Source of the DNA: Sphingomonas aerophila
GTDB taxonomy: Bacteria; Pseudomonadota; Alphaproteobacteria; Sphingomonadales; Sphingomonadaceae
DNA length: 64,000 nucleotides
Direction: 5' to 3'
Assembly (NCBI RefSeq): GCF_014199305.1
Contig: NZ_JACIJK010000013.1
Coordinates: 38,258-102,257 of the forward strand
The notes under the pieces are model-generated. The model was not told the origin of the DNA and did not search any database. It saw only the letters and a program-made list of their open reading frames with translations. Positions 16,323 through 24,627 of the stretch are shown piece after piece. Position 1 is the stretch's first letter, and each line of letters begins with the position of its first letter. Both the position numbers and the translations under genes were made by a program.

Positions 16323-17891
16323 ATGGACGGCGCATTCCTGATCGGCCGCGAGTCGGTCGTCACCACCGAAACATTCCAGGCCTTTGATCCCTCGACCGAT
16401 CAGCTGGTCGAGCCAGCCTTTTCCGTCTCAACCCCGGAGCATGTCGCACGGGCGTGCCAGCTTGCCGACGAGGCGTTCGATACCTTCCGCGACACCGATC
16501 CCGAAGCACGGGCCGCGTTCCTGGAAGCGGTCGCGGCGAACATCGAGGCGCTGGGCGACGCACTGGTGCAGCGCGCCGTCCAGGAAAGCGGCCTTCCCGT
16601 CGCGCGCCTGACCGGCGAGCGCGGCCGCACCGTTGGCCAGCTGCGCTTGTTCGCCAAGCACGTGCGTGCCGGCCGTTACGCCCAGGTGGTGGTCGACCAG
16701 GCCCAGCCAGAGCGGCAGCCGATGCCCCGGTCCGACCTGCGCCAGCGCCGCGTCGGCGTCGGTCCGGTGGCAGTGTTCGGCGCTTCCAACTTCCCCCTCG
16801 CCTTTTCCGTCGCTGGCGGTGACACCGCCGCCGCGCTCGCCGCCGGCTGCCCGGTGGTGTGCAAGGGCCACCCCGCCCATCCCGGCACCTCCGTCATGGT
16901 CGCGGGCGCGATCCGCGATGCAATCGCGTCGTGCGGGTTGCCGGACGGCGTGTTCAGCCTCGTGCAGGGCCCGGCCAATGAACTCGGCGCCGCGCTGGTC
17001 ACCGATCCCCGCATCAAGGCGGTGGGCTTCACAGGCAGCCGCGCCGGCGGCCTCGCGCTGGTCAAGCTCGCCCAGGAGCGGGCCGAGCCGATCCCGGTCT
17101 ATGCCGAAATGTCGAGCATCAACCCGGTGATCCTGTTCCCCGCCGCGCTCGCCAATCGCGGTGAGGCACTGGCCAAGGGCTATGTCGGTTCACTGACGAT
17201 GGGCGCGGGCCAGTTCTGCACCAATCCCGGCATCGTGCTGGCGATTGCCGGCCCCGAGCTCGACCGCTTCTCCGACGTCGCGGCAGAGGCGCTGGGCCAG
17301 GCGCAGCCACAGGTCATGCTGACCCGTGGCATCCATTCGGCCTATAGCAAGGGTGTCGAGGCGCTGGCCGGCAACAATGCCGTCACGGAGATTGCGCGCG
17401 GGGCGGAAGGCACCGGCTGTAATCGCGGACGTGCGGCACTGTTCACCACCGACGCCCAGGCCTTCCTTGCCGATCCCGAACTGGCCCATGAAGTGTTCGG
17501 TGCGTCGAGCCTAGTCATTCGCGCCAACGACATCGACGAGGTCGCAACCGTGCTGCGCGGCATGGAAGGGCAGCTGACCGCGACGCTGCACCTGGACGAG
17601 GGAGACGAGGAGCTTGCCCGTCCGTTGATGCCGCTGCTGGAGCGCAAGGCCGGACGCATCCTGGCGAACGGTTGGCCCACGGGCGTCGAAGTGTCTGACG
17701 CCATGGTTCATGGCGGCCCCTTCCCAGCCACCAGCGACCCGCGCTCGACCTCTGTCGGCACGGCCGCGATCGAACGCTTCCTCCGCCCGGTCTGCTACCA
17801 GGACCTGCCCGACGCGCTGCTGCCGCGCGCGGTGCAGCACGGCAACCCGCTGGGCCTGCCGCGGCTGGTCGACGGCGCTGTCGAGGCCTGA
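16323..17891 (+). CDS. 2-oxoglutarate semialdehyde dehydrogenase (Weimberg pathway)
   Basis: 522-aa aldehyde dehydrogenase, last step of oxidative pentose breakdown (2,5-dioxopentanoate to 2-oxoglutarate, NAD(P)+). Seen: NFPLAFSVAGGDTAAALAAG and KGHPAHPGTS, characteristic of the KGSADH branch, Asn156, Lys181, general base Glu262 in YAEMSSINP and catalytic Cys299 in GAGQFCTNPG. Length is right for this branch. It is divergent from the Gfo/Idh operon with a xyl-box between, and so is probably xylose-induced although separated from xylX by the esterase/deacetylase gene. In Caulobacter the equivalent gene is called xylA, a name that clashes with xylose isomerase here. Confidence 0.87.
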   Translation: MDGAFLIGRESVVTTETFQAFDPSTDQLVEPAFSVSTPEHVARACQLADEAFDTFRDTDPEARAAFLEAVAANIEALGDALVQRAVQESGLPVARLTGERGRTVGQLRLFAKHVRAGRYAQVVVDQAQPERQPMPRSDLRQRRVGVGPVAVFGASNFPLAFSVAGGDTAAALAAGCPVVCKGHPAHPGTSVMVAGAIRDAIASCGLPDGVFSLVQGPANELGAALVTDPRIKAVGFTGSRAGGLALVKLAQERAEPIPVYAEMSSINPVILFPAALANRGEALAKGYVGSLTMGAGQFCTNPGIVLAIAGPELDRFSDVAAEALGQAQPQVMLTRGIHSAYSKGVEALAGNNAVTEIARGAEGTGCNRGRAALFTTDAQAFLADPELAHEVFGASSLVIRANDIDEVATVLRGMEGQLTATLHLDEGDEELARPLMPLLERKAGRILANGWPTGVEVSDAMVHGGPFPATSDPRSTSVGTAAIERFLRPVCYQDLPDALLPRAVQHGNPLGLPRLVDGAVEA

Positions 17892-17899
17892 ACCTGATT

Positions 17900-17944
17900 T
17901 CCGGCCCAGGGCACCCCGGCAAAGATCGGGGGCTCCGGGCCGGC
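17900..17944 (+). terminator. Hairpin between aldehyde dehydrogenase and esterase/deacetylase genes
   Basis: Outer arms CCGGCCC (17901-17907) and GGGCCGG (17937-17943) enclose inner arms CCCC/GGGG. No T tract follows, so this may be a weak or Rho-assisted terminator, or an mRNA-stabilising hairpin. Confidence 0.4.
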
Positions 17945-17971
17945 CTTCATCACGAACAAGGGGAGAGATGC

Positions 17972-20038
17972 ATGGGCAAGCGTTGGCGCGGAGCGTTGCT
18001 CGCCACGAGTCTGGTATTGGTCGGCGCTGCACCTGCCCCAAAGCCGACGCGGTGGGTGAGCAGTTGGGGCGCCGCGCAGTATATCCCGACCGGAGACCAG
18101 CTGCTCCGGCCCGACCGGCTCACGAACGCGACCCTGCGACAGCAGGTACGTGTCACCTTGGGCGGGGCTGCGATCCGTGTCCGCCTGTCCAACGCCTGGG
18201 GCACCGAGCCGCTGCTGGTCAGCGCCGCAACCCTGGCCCGCGCATCCCAGCCCGGCACCGCCCGCATTACCGACCCGCGCCCGCTGCTGTTCGCCGGCCG
18301 GCGCGAGGTGACGATCCCGGCGGGTGGGGAAATCACTTCCGACCCCCTTCCCCTGGCGATCGCAGCGGGCGAAACGCTGGCCGTCAGCCTGTACACGCCC
18401 AAGGCGCCTGACCGCCTGACCAGCCACCCCGGTGCCCGCTCCGCCAGCTTCATCGCGGCTGGCGATCATAGCGCTGACCCCGACCTGCCAACGGCCGAGC
18501 GCGTCGAGCGGTGGTACCAGCTCGCCGGCATCGAAGTGCAGGCACCAGCGAACGCAGAGGCGATCGTGGCCATCGGCGACTCAATCACCGACGGATATGG
18601 GGTGAAGGCTGACACTTACACGCGCTGGACCGACCGGCTGGCCCAGCGCCTCTCCGCGTCGCCCGCGACGCGGCACATGGCTTTGGTCAACACCGGCATC
18701 GGCGGCAACCGCGTGTTGCTGGACGGATCGGGCCCGAACCTCGTCGCGCGCTTCGATCGCGACGTGCTTTCGCGCAGCGGCGTCAAACAGGTGCTGGTAC
18801 TGGAGGGAGTCAACGACCTCGGCGTGCTCACCCGCGACGCTCCCGCCACACTCGCCGCCCATCGTGCGGTCGTCACGCAGCTTACCACCGCCTTTCGCAC
18901 CCTGGCCGATCGCGCTCACGCCCATGGCATCCGCGTGATCGGGGCAACGATCATGCCGTTCGCCGGCAACACCTATTACCATCCGGGCCCCGAGACGGAG
19001 GCTGACCGGCAACAGGTGAATGCATTCATCCGCGGCTCCGGCGTGTTCGACGCCGTGGTGGATTTCGACCGCATCACCCGCGATCCCGCCCAACCTGACC
19101 GCCTGCTGCCCGCTTATGACTCGGGCGACCATCTCCATCCCTCGCCCGCCGGTTACACCGCGATGGGCGACGCGGTGCCGCTGGACGTGTTCACCGCACC
19201 CACCCCGCCGCCGCCGCAGCCGATGCTCGCCATCACCGTGGACGACATGCCCGCGCACGGGCCGTTGCCGGCTGGCCTCACCCGCCTCTCCGTCGCGCAA
19301 CAGGCGATCGCCGCTTTCCGTGCGCACGGGGTTCCCGCGTTTGGCTTCGTCAACGGCAAGTTCGGTGAGGGCGTTGCCGACGCGGACGCGGTGCTGGATG
19401 CCTGGCGCGCCGCGGGTCTGCCGCTCGGCAATCACAGCTACTCGCATGACAATCTGGCCGAGAAGGACCTCGCGACCTTCCAGGCCGATGTTGTTCGCAA
19501 CGAACCAATTATCGCCAGGCGTATGACCGGAGCCGACTGGCACTGGTTCCGTTATCCCTTCCTTTCCGAAGGGGACACGCCCGCGAAGCGCGACGACTTC
19601 CGCCGCTTTCTGGCCAGCCGGCGTTACAAGGTCGCGGCCGTGTCGAGCAGCTTCGCCGATTACGACTTCAACCCCGTTTATGCCCGCTGCATGGCCAAGG
19701 AGAACGCGGCCGGGGTCGCGCAACTCGAGGACATCTATCTGTCCGCCGCGGCTACGGAGGCGTGGCGCGAGCGCGCGCGGCTGAACGCCGCCGCCGGACG
19801 AGAGGTGCCGCAGGTGCTGCTGATGCACATCGGCGCGTTCACCGCGCGCATGCTGCCACGCCTGCTGGACCTGTATGCGGCCATGGGCTTCCGCTTCGTT
19901 CCGCTGGCCGAGGCGGAACGCGACCCGGCGTACCGCAACGCGGTGGACCTGAAGCGACCGGGCCCGAGCTTCCCGGCGCCCGCCGACCGCGACCCGGCGC
20001 TGCGGCTGCCGGTCGCGGACGCGGGCCTGTGCCAATGA
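17972..20038 (+). CDS. Secreted SGNH esterase - NodB polysaccharide deacetylase fusion
   Basis: 688 aa; ATG 17972 follows AAGGGGAGAG, and a short signal-like segment follows (RGALLATSLVLVGAAPAP). Three parts: a beta-rich N-terminal region (about 25-190); an SGNH/GDSL hydrolase with Ser204 in GDSITDG, Gly245 in GIGGN, Asn281 in GVND and Asp386/His389 in DHLHP; and, after the linker APTPPPPQP (409-417), a NodB/carbohydrate-esterase-4 domain with Asp424-Asp425 (TVDDMP), zinc-ligand pair His488/His492 (GNHSYSH) and FRYPF. Both catalytic sets look complete. I infer a two-site deacetylase for acetylated polysaccharide, plausibly xylan given the neighbours. GDSL enzymes also attack other esters, so the substrate is open. 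Confidence 0.85.
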   Translation: MGKRWRGALLATSLVLVGAAPAPKPTRWVSSWGAAQYIPTGDQLLRPDRLTNATLRQQVRVTLGGAAIRVRLSNAWGTEPLLVSAATLARASQPGTARITDPRPLLFAGRREVTIPAGGEITSDPLPLAIAAGETLAVSLYTPKAPDRLTSHPGARSASFIAAGDHSADPDLPTAERVERWYQLAGIEVQAPANAEAIVAIGDSITDGYGVKADTYTRWTDRLAQRLSASPATRHMALVNTGIGGNRVLLDGSGPNLVARFDRDVLSRSGVKQVLVLEGVNDLGVLTRDAPATLAAHRAVVTQLTTAFRTLADRAHAHGIRVIGATIMPFAGNTYYHPGPETEADRQQVNAFIRGSGVFDAVVDFDRITRDPAQPDRLLPAYDSGDHLHPSPAGYTAMGDAVPLDVFTAPTPPPPQPMLAITVDDMPAHGPLPAGLTRLSVAQQAIAAFRAHGVPAFGFVNGKFGEGVADADAVLDAWRAAGLPLGNHSYSHDNLAEKDLATFQADVVRNEPIIARRMTGADWHWFRYPFLSEGDTPAKRDDFRRFLASRRYKVAAVSSSFADYDFNPVYARCMAKENAAGVAQLEDIYLSAAATEAWRERARLNAAAGREVPQVLLMHIGAFTARMLPRLLDLYAAMGFRFVPLAEAERDPAYRNAVDLKRPGPSFPAPADRDPALRLPVADAGLCQ

Positions 20039-20062
20039 ACGGTTGGGGTGCGGCGGTTTCGC

Positions 20063-20090
20063 TTGACCGCTGCCGTACCCCTCATATGGT
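20063..20090 (+). promoter_or_regulatory. Putative sigma-70-type promoter of xylX operon
   Basis: TTGACC (20063-20068), 16-bp spacer, TATGGT (20085-20090), in the 79-bp gap before xylX. The downstream xyl-box starts inside the -10 hexamer, so a bound repressor would block RNA polymerase directly. Assigned by eye; no start site is known. Confidence 0.45.
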
Positions 20091-20100
20091 AGCGTTATCA
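20087..20100. promoter_or_regulatory. Putative XylR operator (xyl-box 2)
   Basis: TGGTAGCGTTATCA, two mismatches to the xyl-box TGGTAGCGCTAACA. It overlaps the predicted -10 element and ends 17 bp before the xylX start codon. Confidence 0.7.
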
Positions 20101-20117
20101 GATTGGGAGAGGCGAAA

Positions 20118-21269
20118 GTGAACGCGTTGCGGTTCGACGTCGCGTCGGCACTGCCGACGGACTGGCGCGAGGGACTGTTCCTGGGACGGATCGATCGTGG
20201 CGCCGGGCCTACCCCGGTGTTGATCTCCAGCGGGACAGTGTATGACATGGCAATGGTCGCCCCCACTGTCGCAGACCTGGTCGCGACCGGTGCACTCGAT
20301 CCGTCCAAGGGTGAGCCGATCGGCGATCTGGAGGCACTGGGCGTCGACGTCGCGCCATCCGCGACCGAGCGGCTGTTGAGCCCCATCGATCTGCAATGCG
20401 TGAAGGCGGCGGGCGTCACCTTCGCCGTATCCGCGATCGAGCGGGTGATCGAGGAGCGCGCTCGCGGGGACGCCGGCGCCGCTGCCAGCGTTCGCGAACG
20501 GCTGGAGGCCCGCATGGGCGGCAATCTGCGCGCGGTGCAGCCAGGCTCCGAAGAAGCGGCCCGGCTTAAGGCTGCGCTGATCGAGGACGGCATGTGGTCC
20601 CAGTATCTGGAGGTCGCGATCGGCCCGGATGCGGAGATCTTCACCAAGGGCCCACCCCTGTCGTCGGTCGGCCACGGCTCCCCGGTCGGTATCCGATCCG
20701 ATTCGACATGGAACAACCCGGAGCCCGAAGTTGTGCTGCTCGTCGGGCCTGATGGTCGTGCGGTCGGCGCGACGCTGGGCAATGACGTGAACCTCCGCGA
20801 TTTTGAGGGCCGCTCGGCATTGTTGCTGGGCAAGGCCAAGGACAACAACGCATCCGCCGCATTGGGGCCGTTCGTGCGCTTGTTCGACGATCGGTTCACC
20901 ATGGACGACGTGCGCAATGCCGAGGTGACACTGCGGATCGAGGGCCAGGATGGCTATGTCCTCGACGGCACCAGCTCCATGGACCAGATCAGTCGCGATC
21001 CAACCGATCTGGTGAAGCAGGCGTTGAGCGAGCATCAATATCCAGACGGCTTTGCGCTGTTCCTCGGCACGCTGTTCGCGCCCGTACAGGACCGTGATGA
21101 GCCGGGGCGCGGCTTCACGCACAAGGTTGGGGACCGGGTCACCGTATCCAGCCCGCGGCTCGGCTCGCTCGTCAACACCGTCACCACTTCGCGCGATGCG
21201 GAGCCCTGGACGCTTGGGATCGGCGCATTGATGCGCAATCTCGCACGGCGCGGGCTGCTCGCGGCATGA
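20118..21269 (+). CDS. xylX: 2-keto-3-deoxy-D-xylonate dehydratase (FAH family)
   Basis: 383 aa from the GTG at 20118, preferred because GGGAGAGG lies seven to twelve bases upstream; an earlier in-frame TTG would overlap that site. Fumarylacetoacetate-hydrolase fold: the metal-site acids appear in NNPEPEVVLLV and GNDVNLRDFEG, preceded by SSVGHGSPVGI and followed by GKAKDNNASAALGPF. It resembles Caulobacter XylX and 2-keto-3-deoxy-arabinonate dehydratases, which convert 2-keto-3-deoxy-pentonate to 2-oxoglutarate semialdehyde. First gene of an operon with xylose dehydrogenase (ATGA overlap), lactonase and sugar transporter; xyl-box immediately upstream. Confidence 0.85.
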   Translation: MNALRFDVASALPTDWREGLFLGRIDRGAGPTPVLISSGTVYDMAMVAPTVADLVATGALDPSKGEPIGDLEALGVDVAPSATERLLSPIDLQCVKAAGVTFAVSAIERVIEERARGDAGAAASVRERLEARMGGNLRAVQPGSEEAARLKAALIEDGMWSQYLEVAIGPDAEIFTKGPPLSSVGHGSPVGIRSDSTWNNPEPEVVLLVGPDGRAVGATLGNDVNLRDFEGRSALLLGKAKDNNASAALGPFVRLFDDRFTMDDVRNAEVTLRIEGQDGYVLDGTSSMDQISRDPTDLVKQALSEHQYPDGFALFLGTLFAPVQDRDEPGRGFTHKVGDRVTVSSPRLGSLVNTVTTSRDAEPWTLGIGALMRNLARRGLLAA

Positions 21270-22078
21270 CCTTTCCCCCGGAGTCTTCCGTGCCTGTTGC
21301 CGACCAATCTGTGGCCAATAGCCGCGCTACCTACCCCAGCCTGCGTGATCGCCGCGTCATCATCACCGGCGGCGGGTCCGGCATCGGCGCCGGAATGGTT
21401 GAGGCGTTCGTCCGACAGGGCGCGCGCGTTGCGTTCATCGACGTCGCGGAACAGGACAGCCACGCGCTGATCGAGCGCCTGGCACCCGAAGCCGCGCACG
21501 CGCCGCTGTTCTCACGCGTCGACCTGCGCGACCTCGACGCGCTGAAAACCGCGATCGGCGAGTTCGAGGGCGCGCTGGGCGGTATCGACGTGCTGGTCAA
21601 CAACGCCGCCAACGACGACCGTCACACGGTGGAGGAGGTTACGCCCGCCTATTGGCAGGACCGGATGGACGTGAACTTGCGCCACCTGTTCTTCGCCGCG
21701 CAGGCCGCGATCCCGGCCATGACGCGTGCGGGTCGCGGGTCGATCATCAACCTCGGCTCGATCTCCTGGCATCTCGCGCTGGGCGAACTGGTACTGTACC
21801 AGACCGCGAAGGCCGCGATCGAAGGCCTGACCCGCAGCCTGGCACGTGACCTTGGTCGCGCGGGGATCCGGGTGAACGCCATTGTCCCCGGCAACGTCCA
21901 GACCCCGCGCCAGGAGAAGTGGTACACGCCCGAGGGCGAGGCGGAGATCGTCTCGGCCCAGTGCCTCGACGGGCGTATCCAGCCCGCGGACATCGCCTCC
22001 ATGGCGTTGTTCCTGGCGTCCGACGATGCCCGCTTCTGCACCGGCCACAACTACTGGGTTGACGCCGGATGGCGCTGA
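21266..22078 (+). CDS. xylB: D-xylose 1-dehydrogenase, SDR family (Caulobacter XylB type)
   Basis: 270 aa; ATG overlaps the xylX stop, with a possible alternative GTG eight codons later. Short-chain dehydrogenase: ITGGGSGIGAG cofactor loop, VLVNNAANDDRH, catalytic Ser in LGSISWHL, and Tyr/Lys in VLYQTAKAAIEG. The C-terminal half (VPGNVQTPRQEKWYTPEGEA ... FCTGHNYWVDAGWR) matches what I recall of Caulobacter xylose dehydrogenase almost block for block. It oxidises D-xylose to D-xylonolactone with NAD+. The name follows Caulobacter usage and is not the xylulokinase at 28.7 kb. Confidence 0.88.
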   Translation: MTFPPESSVPVADQSVANSRATYPSLRDRRVIITGGGSGIGAGMVEAFVRQGARVAFIDVAEQDSHALIERLAPEAAHAPLFSRVDLRDLDALKTAIGEFEGALGGIDVLVNNAANDDRHTVEEVTPAYWQDRMDVNLRHLFFAAQAAIPAMTRAGRGSIINLGSISWHLALGELVLYQTAKAAIEGLTRSLARDLGRAGIRVNAIVPGNVQTPRQEKWYTPEGEAEIVSAQCLDGRIQPADIASMALFLASDDARFCTGHNYWVDAGWR

Positions 22079-22947
22079 GCGAGCCACAAAGCGTCTTGCC
22101 GGTCCAGGCGACGCTGGGCGAAGGACCCGTCTGGGTCGCGCGTGAGCAAGCCTTGTGGTTCGTGGACATCAAGAGCCATCAGGTACACCGCTTCGACCCC
22201 GCGACTGGCGATCATCGCAGCTTCGCGGCGCCGGAGCAGGTCGGCTGGGTATTGCCATCCGACGATGGTCAGTTCCTGGCCGGGCTGAAAACGGGCGTGG
22301 CTCGGTTCGATGCGGAGACGGGTGAGTTCACGTCCCTTCGCGACCCGGAGCCCGACCTCCCCGGCAATCGTCTGAACGATGCAACGGTGGATGCGGCGGG
22401 TCGCGTCTGGTTCGGGACCATGGACGATGGCGAGGAGGCTGCGACCGGATGCCTGTGGTGCCTGGATGGTGGCGAGGTTCGCGCCTCGGGCTTGCCGCCG
22501 GTCACCATCACCAATGGTCCGGCGATCAGCCCCGATGGCCGGACGCTGTACCATACCGATACACTTGGTCGTTTGATCCACGCCGTTCCCATGAATGACG
22601 ACGGCACGCTCGGGTCCGCACGCGTGTTCGCCGAGATCGCGGAAGAGGATGGCTGGCCCGACGGTTGCGTCTGCGATGCCGAGGGTTTCCTGTGGTCGGG
22701 CCTGTGGGGCGGCTGGCGCGCGCGGCGTTATGCGCCGGACGGAAGCATCGCTCAGGAGGTCCGTTTTCCAGTCGCGAACATCACCAAGATCGCGTTCGGC
22801 GGACCAGACCTGACCACCGCCTATGCCACCACCGCGCGAAAAGGGCTCGACGAGGCAGTTCTCGCCGGCCAACCTCTCGCGGGCAACCTTTTCGCCTTCG
22901 ATGCCGGGGTCGCGGGGATCCCCGGCTCGGTCGCAAGGCTCAGATAA
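22069..22947 (+). CDS. xylC: Xylonolactonase (SMP-30 family)
   Basis: 292 aa; the ATG lies inside the last codons of the dehydrogenase gene (10-bp overlap). SMP-30/gluconolactonase propeller without a signal peptide: LGEGPVWVAREQALWFVDI, GNRLNDATVDAAGRVWFGTMD, TNGPAISPDGRTLYHTDT and DGWPDGCVCDAEGFLWSG hold the conserved Glu, Asn, Asn and Asp metal ligands. It hydrolyses xylonolactone from the preceding enzyme to xylonate in the cytoplasm. It differs from the exported paralogue at 14.1 kb in lacking an export signal. Confidence 0.86.
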   Translation: MALSEPQSVLPVQATLGEGPVWVAREQALWFVDIKSHQVHRFDPATGDHRSFAAPEQVGWVLPSDDGQFLAGLKTGVARFDAETGEFTSLRDPEPDLPGNRLNDATVDAAGRVWFGTMDDGEEAATGCLWCLDGGEVRASGLPPVTITNGPAISPDGRTLYHTDTLGRLIHAVPMNDDGTLGSARVFAEIAEEDGWPDGCVCDAEGFLWSGLWGGWRARRYAPDGSIAQEVRFPVANITKIAFGGPDLTTAYATTARKGLDEAVLAGQPLAGNLFAFDAGVAGIPGSVARLR

Positions 22948-22966
22948 GAAAACAAGGAGACACAAG

Positions 22967-24367
22967 TTGGAGCGAGGGGAAAGCGAGGCCAATATTGGCT
23001 TCATTGCCGCGATCGTCGCAGTGGCGACGATCGGCGGTTTGTTGTTCGGGTATGACAGTGGCGCGGTAAACGGCACCCAGGAAGGCCTGCGTACGGCGTT
23101 CCAGCTGAGCGAGGGTGGGCTTGGATTCACGGTCGGCTCGCTGCTGATCGGCTGTTTTATCGGTGCGTTCTTTGCGGGCACGCTCGCTGATCGCCTCGGT
23201 CGCCGCAACGTGATGCGGCTTGCCGCCCTGTTGTTCCTGATCGGCGCGCTGGTGCAGGGCTTTGCCCATGTGCAGCCATTGTTCGTGATCGCCCGCATCG
23301 TCGGCGGCATGGCCGTGGGCGCCGCCAGCGTCCTTTCGCCGGCCTATATCTCGGAAGTCGCACCTGCGAACATCCGCGGCCGCATGACCACCGTGCAGCA
23401 GATCATGGTCATCACCGGCCTGACCGCTGCGTTCCTGGTGAACTACTTCCTCGCCAACGCGGCGGGCGCTTCCACCAACATCTTCTGGGGTGGCCTGGAA
23501 GCGTGGCGCTGGATGTACCTGATGCAGGCGCTGCCGGCGGCGGTGTTCCTGATCGCGCTGTTCTTCATCCCGGAAAGCCCGCGCTTCCTGGTGTCCAAGG
23601 GCCGGCATGAGCAGGCAGGCGTCGTCCTCGCCCGCCTGTTCGGTCAGACCGTCGCCACGGCCAAGCTGGAAGAGATCCGCGCAAGCTTCTCGAGCGACCA
23701 TCGCCCCCGCCTGTCGGATGTGACGGCGCCCGGCACGGGCCTGCGCCCGGTGGTGTGGGCGGGCCTGGTGCTGGCGGTGTTCCAGCAACTCGTCGGCATC
23801 AACGTCATCTTCTATTATGGCGCCACGCTGTGGCAGGCTGCCGGCTTCTCCGAAGCTCAGGCGCTGCAGACCAACATCATCTCGGGCACCGTCTCCATTC
23901 TCGCCTGCTTCGTCACGGTCGGACTGGTGGACAAGATCGGCCGCAAGCCGCTGCTGCTGATCGGCTCGGCGGGCATGACGGTGACGTTGTTCCTGATGGT
24001 ATACGCCTTTTCGACCGGCACGCTGGTCGGCACGCAGCTGACGCTGCCGGGACACATGGGGATCGTCGCGGTTGTCGCGGCGCTTGCCTATTCAGCGTTC
24101 TTCAACATCAGCTGGGGCCCGGTCATGTGGGTCATGCTGGGCGAGATGTTCCCGAACCAGCTGCGCGGATCGGCGCTGGCCGTCTGCGGCTTTGCGCAGT
24201 GGTTCTCGAACTACCTGATCGCGCAGAGCTTCCCGATCATGCTGGGCAGCCTGGGTCTGGCGGCAAGCTACACCTTCTATGGTGTCTGCGCCGCGATCAG
24301 CTTCTTCCTGGTCCAGCGTTTCATTCACGAAACCAAGGGCAAGGAGCTGGAGGCGATGGAGGGTTAA
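22967..24367 (+). CDS. xylE: Sugar:H+ symporter, MFS (XylE/GalP-like)
   Basis: 466 aa from a TTG start at 22967, chosen because AAGGAGA sits six bases upstream and the protein then begins shortly before the first membrane segment. Twelve-helix sugar-porter signatures: GGLLFGYDSGAVNGTQ, FAGTLADRLGRRNVM, PESPRFLVSKGR, QQLVGINVIFYYG, GRKPLLLIGS and WGPVMWVMLGEMFPNQLRG. It sits 19 bp after xylC in the xylX operon, which points to xylose or related pentose uptake across the inner membrane. A strong terminator follows. Confidence 0.85.
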   Translation: MERGESEANIGFIAAIVAVATIGGLLFGYDSGAVNGTQEGLRTAFQLSEGGLGFTVGSLLIGCFIGAFFAGTLADRLGRRNVMRLAALLFLIGALVQGFAHVQPLFVIARIVGGMAVGAASVLSPAYISEVAPANIRGRMTTVQQIMVITGLTAAFLVNYFLANAAGASTNIFWGGLEAWRWMYLMQALPAAVFLIALFFIPESPRFLVSKGRHEQAGVVLARLFGQTVATAKLEEIRASFSSDHRPRLSDVTAPGTGLRPVVWAGLVLAVFQQLVGINVIFYYGATLWQAAGFSEAQALQTNIISGTVSILACFVTVGLVDKIGRKPLLLIGSAGMTVTLFLMVYAFSTGTLVGTQLTLPGHMGIVAVVAALAYSAFFNISWGPVMWVMLGEMFPNQLRGSALAVCGFAQWFSNYLIAQSFPIMLGSLGLAASYTFYGVCAAISFFLVQRFIHETKGKELEAMEG

Positions 24368-24391
24368 TCCCCTCCCCGTCTGCTGGTCACG

Positions 24392-24431
24392 AAAAGGCCC
24401 GCCGCTCCATCCGGAACGGCGGGCCTTTTCT
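24392..24431 (+). terminator. Rho-independent terminator of the xylX-xylE operon
   Basis: AAAAGGCCCGCCG (24392-24404) pairs with CGGCGGGCCTTTT (24417-24429) around a 12-base loop and ends in a T tract. The A-rich left arm means it could also act on transcripts from the other strand. Confidence 0.85.
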
Positions 24432-24600
24432 TGTCGGGGAAACTACCGGCCGGGTGCTTCTGCGCAAACAGGGCATAGGGTGCGGGATAGACCAGGTTCT
24501 CGCCTGCCATCCCGGGCGCCCTCCTGCCTCGATTCGTGGCGGGGGGATGACCCCGTGCCCTCCGCAGACGCAGGAACACGGGACCATAGCGCACGGCTGG

Positions 24601-24622
24601 CGCTCCTGCTTTCGCAGGAGCG
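24601..24622 (-). terminator. Hairpin after xylD
   Basis: Perfect 9-bp stem CGCTCCTGC/GCAGGAGCG with a TTTC loop, five bases beyond the xylD stop. No U tract on the minus strand, so termination would need help. The 24432-24600 stretch between the two hairpins shows no convincing gene. Confidence 0.45.
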
Positions 24623-24627
24623 ACGCG

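Noticed and set aside
18581..20917. A 778-codon minus-strand frame opposite the esterase-deacetylase and xylX
   Set aside because: Antisense of two well-supported genes; no ribosome site or domain.
24364..24510. Short minus-strand frame (MAGENLVYPAPYALFAQKH...) between the xylE and xylD genes
   Set aside because: The wording looks protein-like, but the frame runs through the xylE terminator hairpin and has no ribosome site; it may be a relic but cannot be supported.
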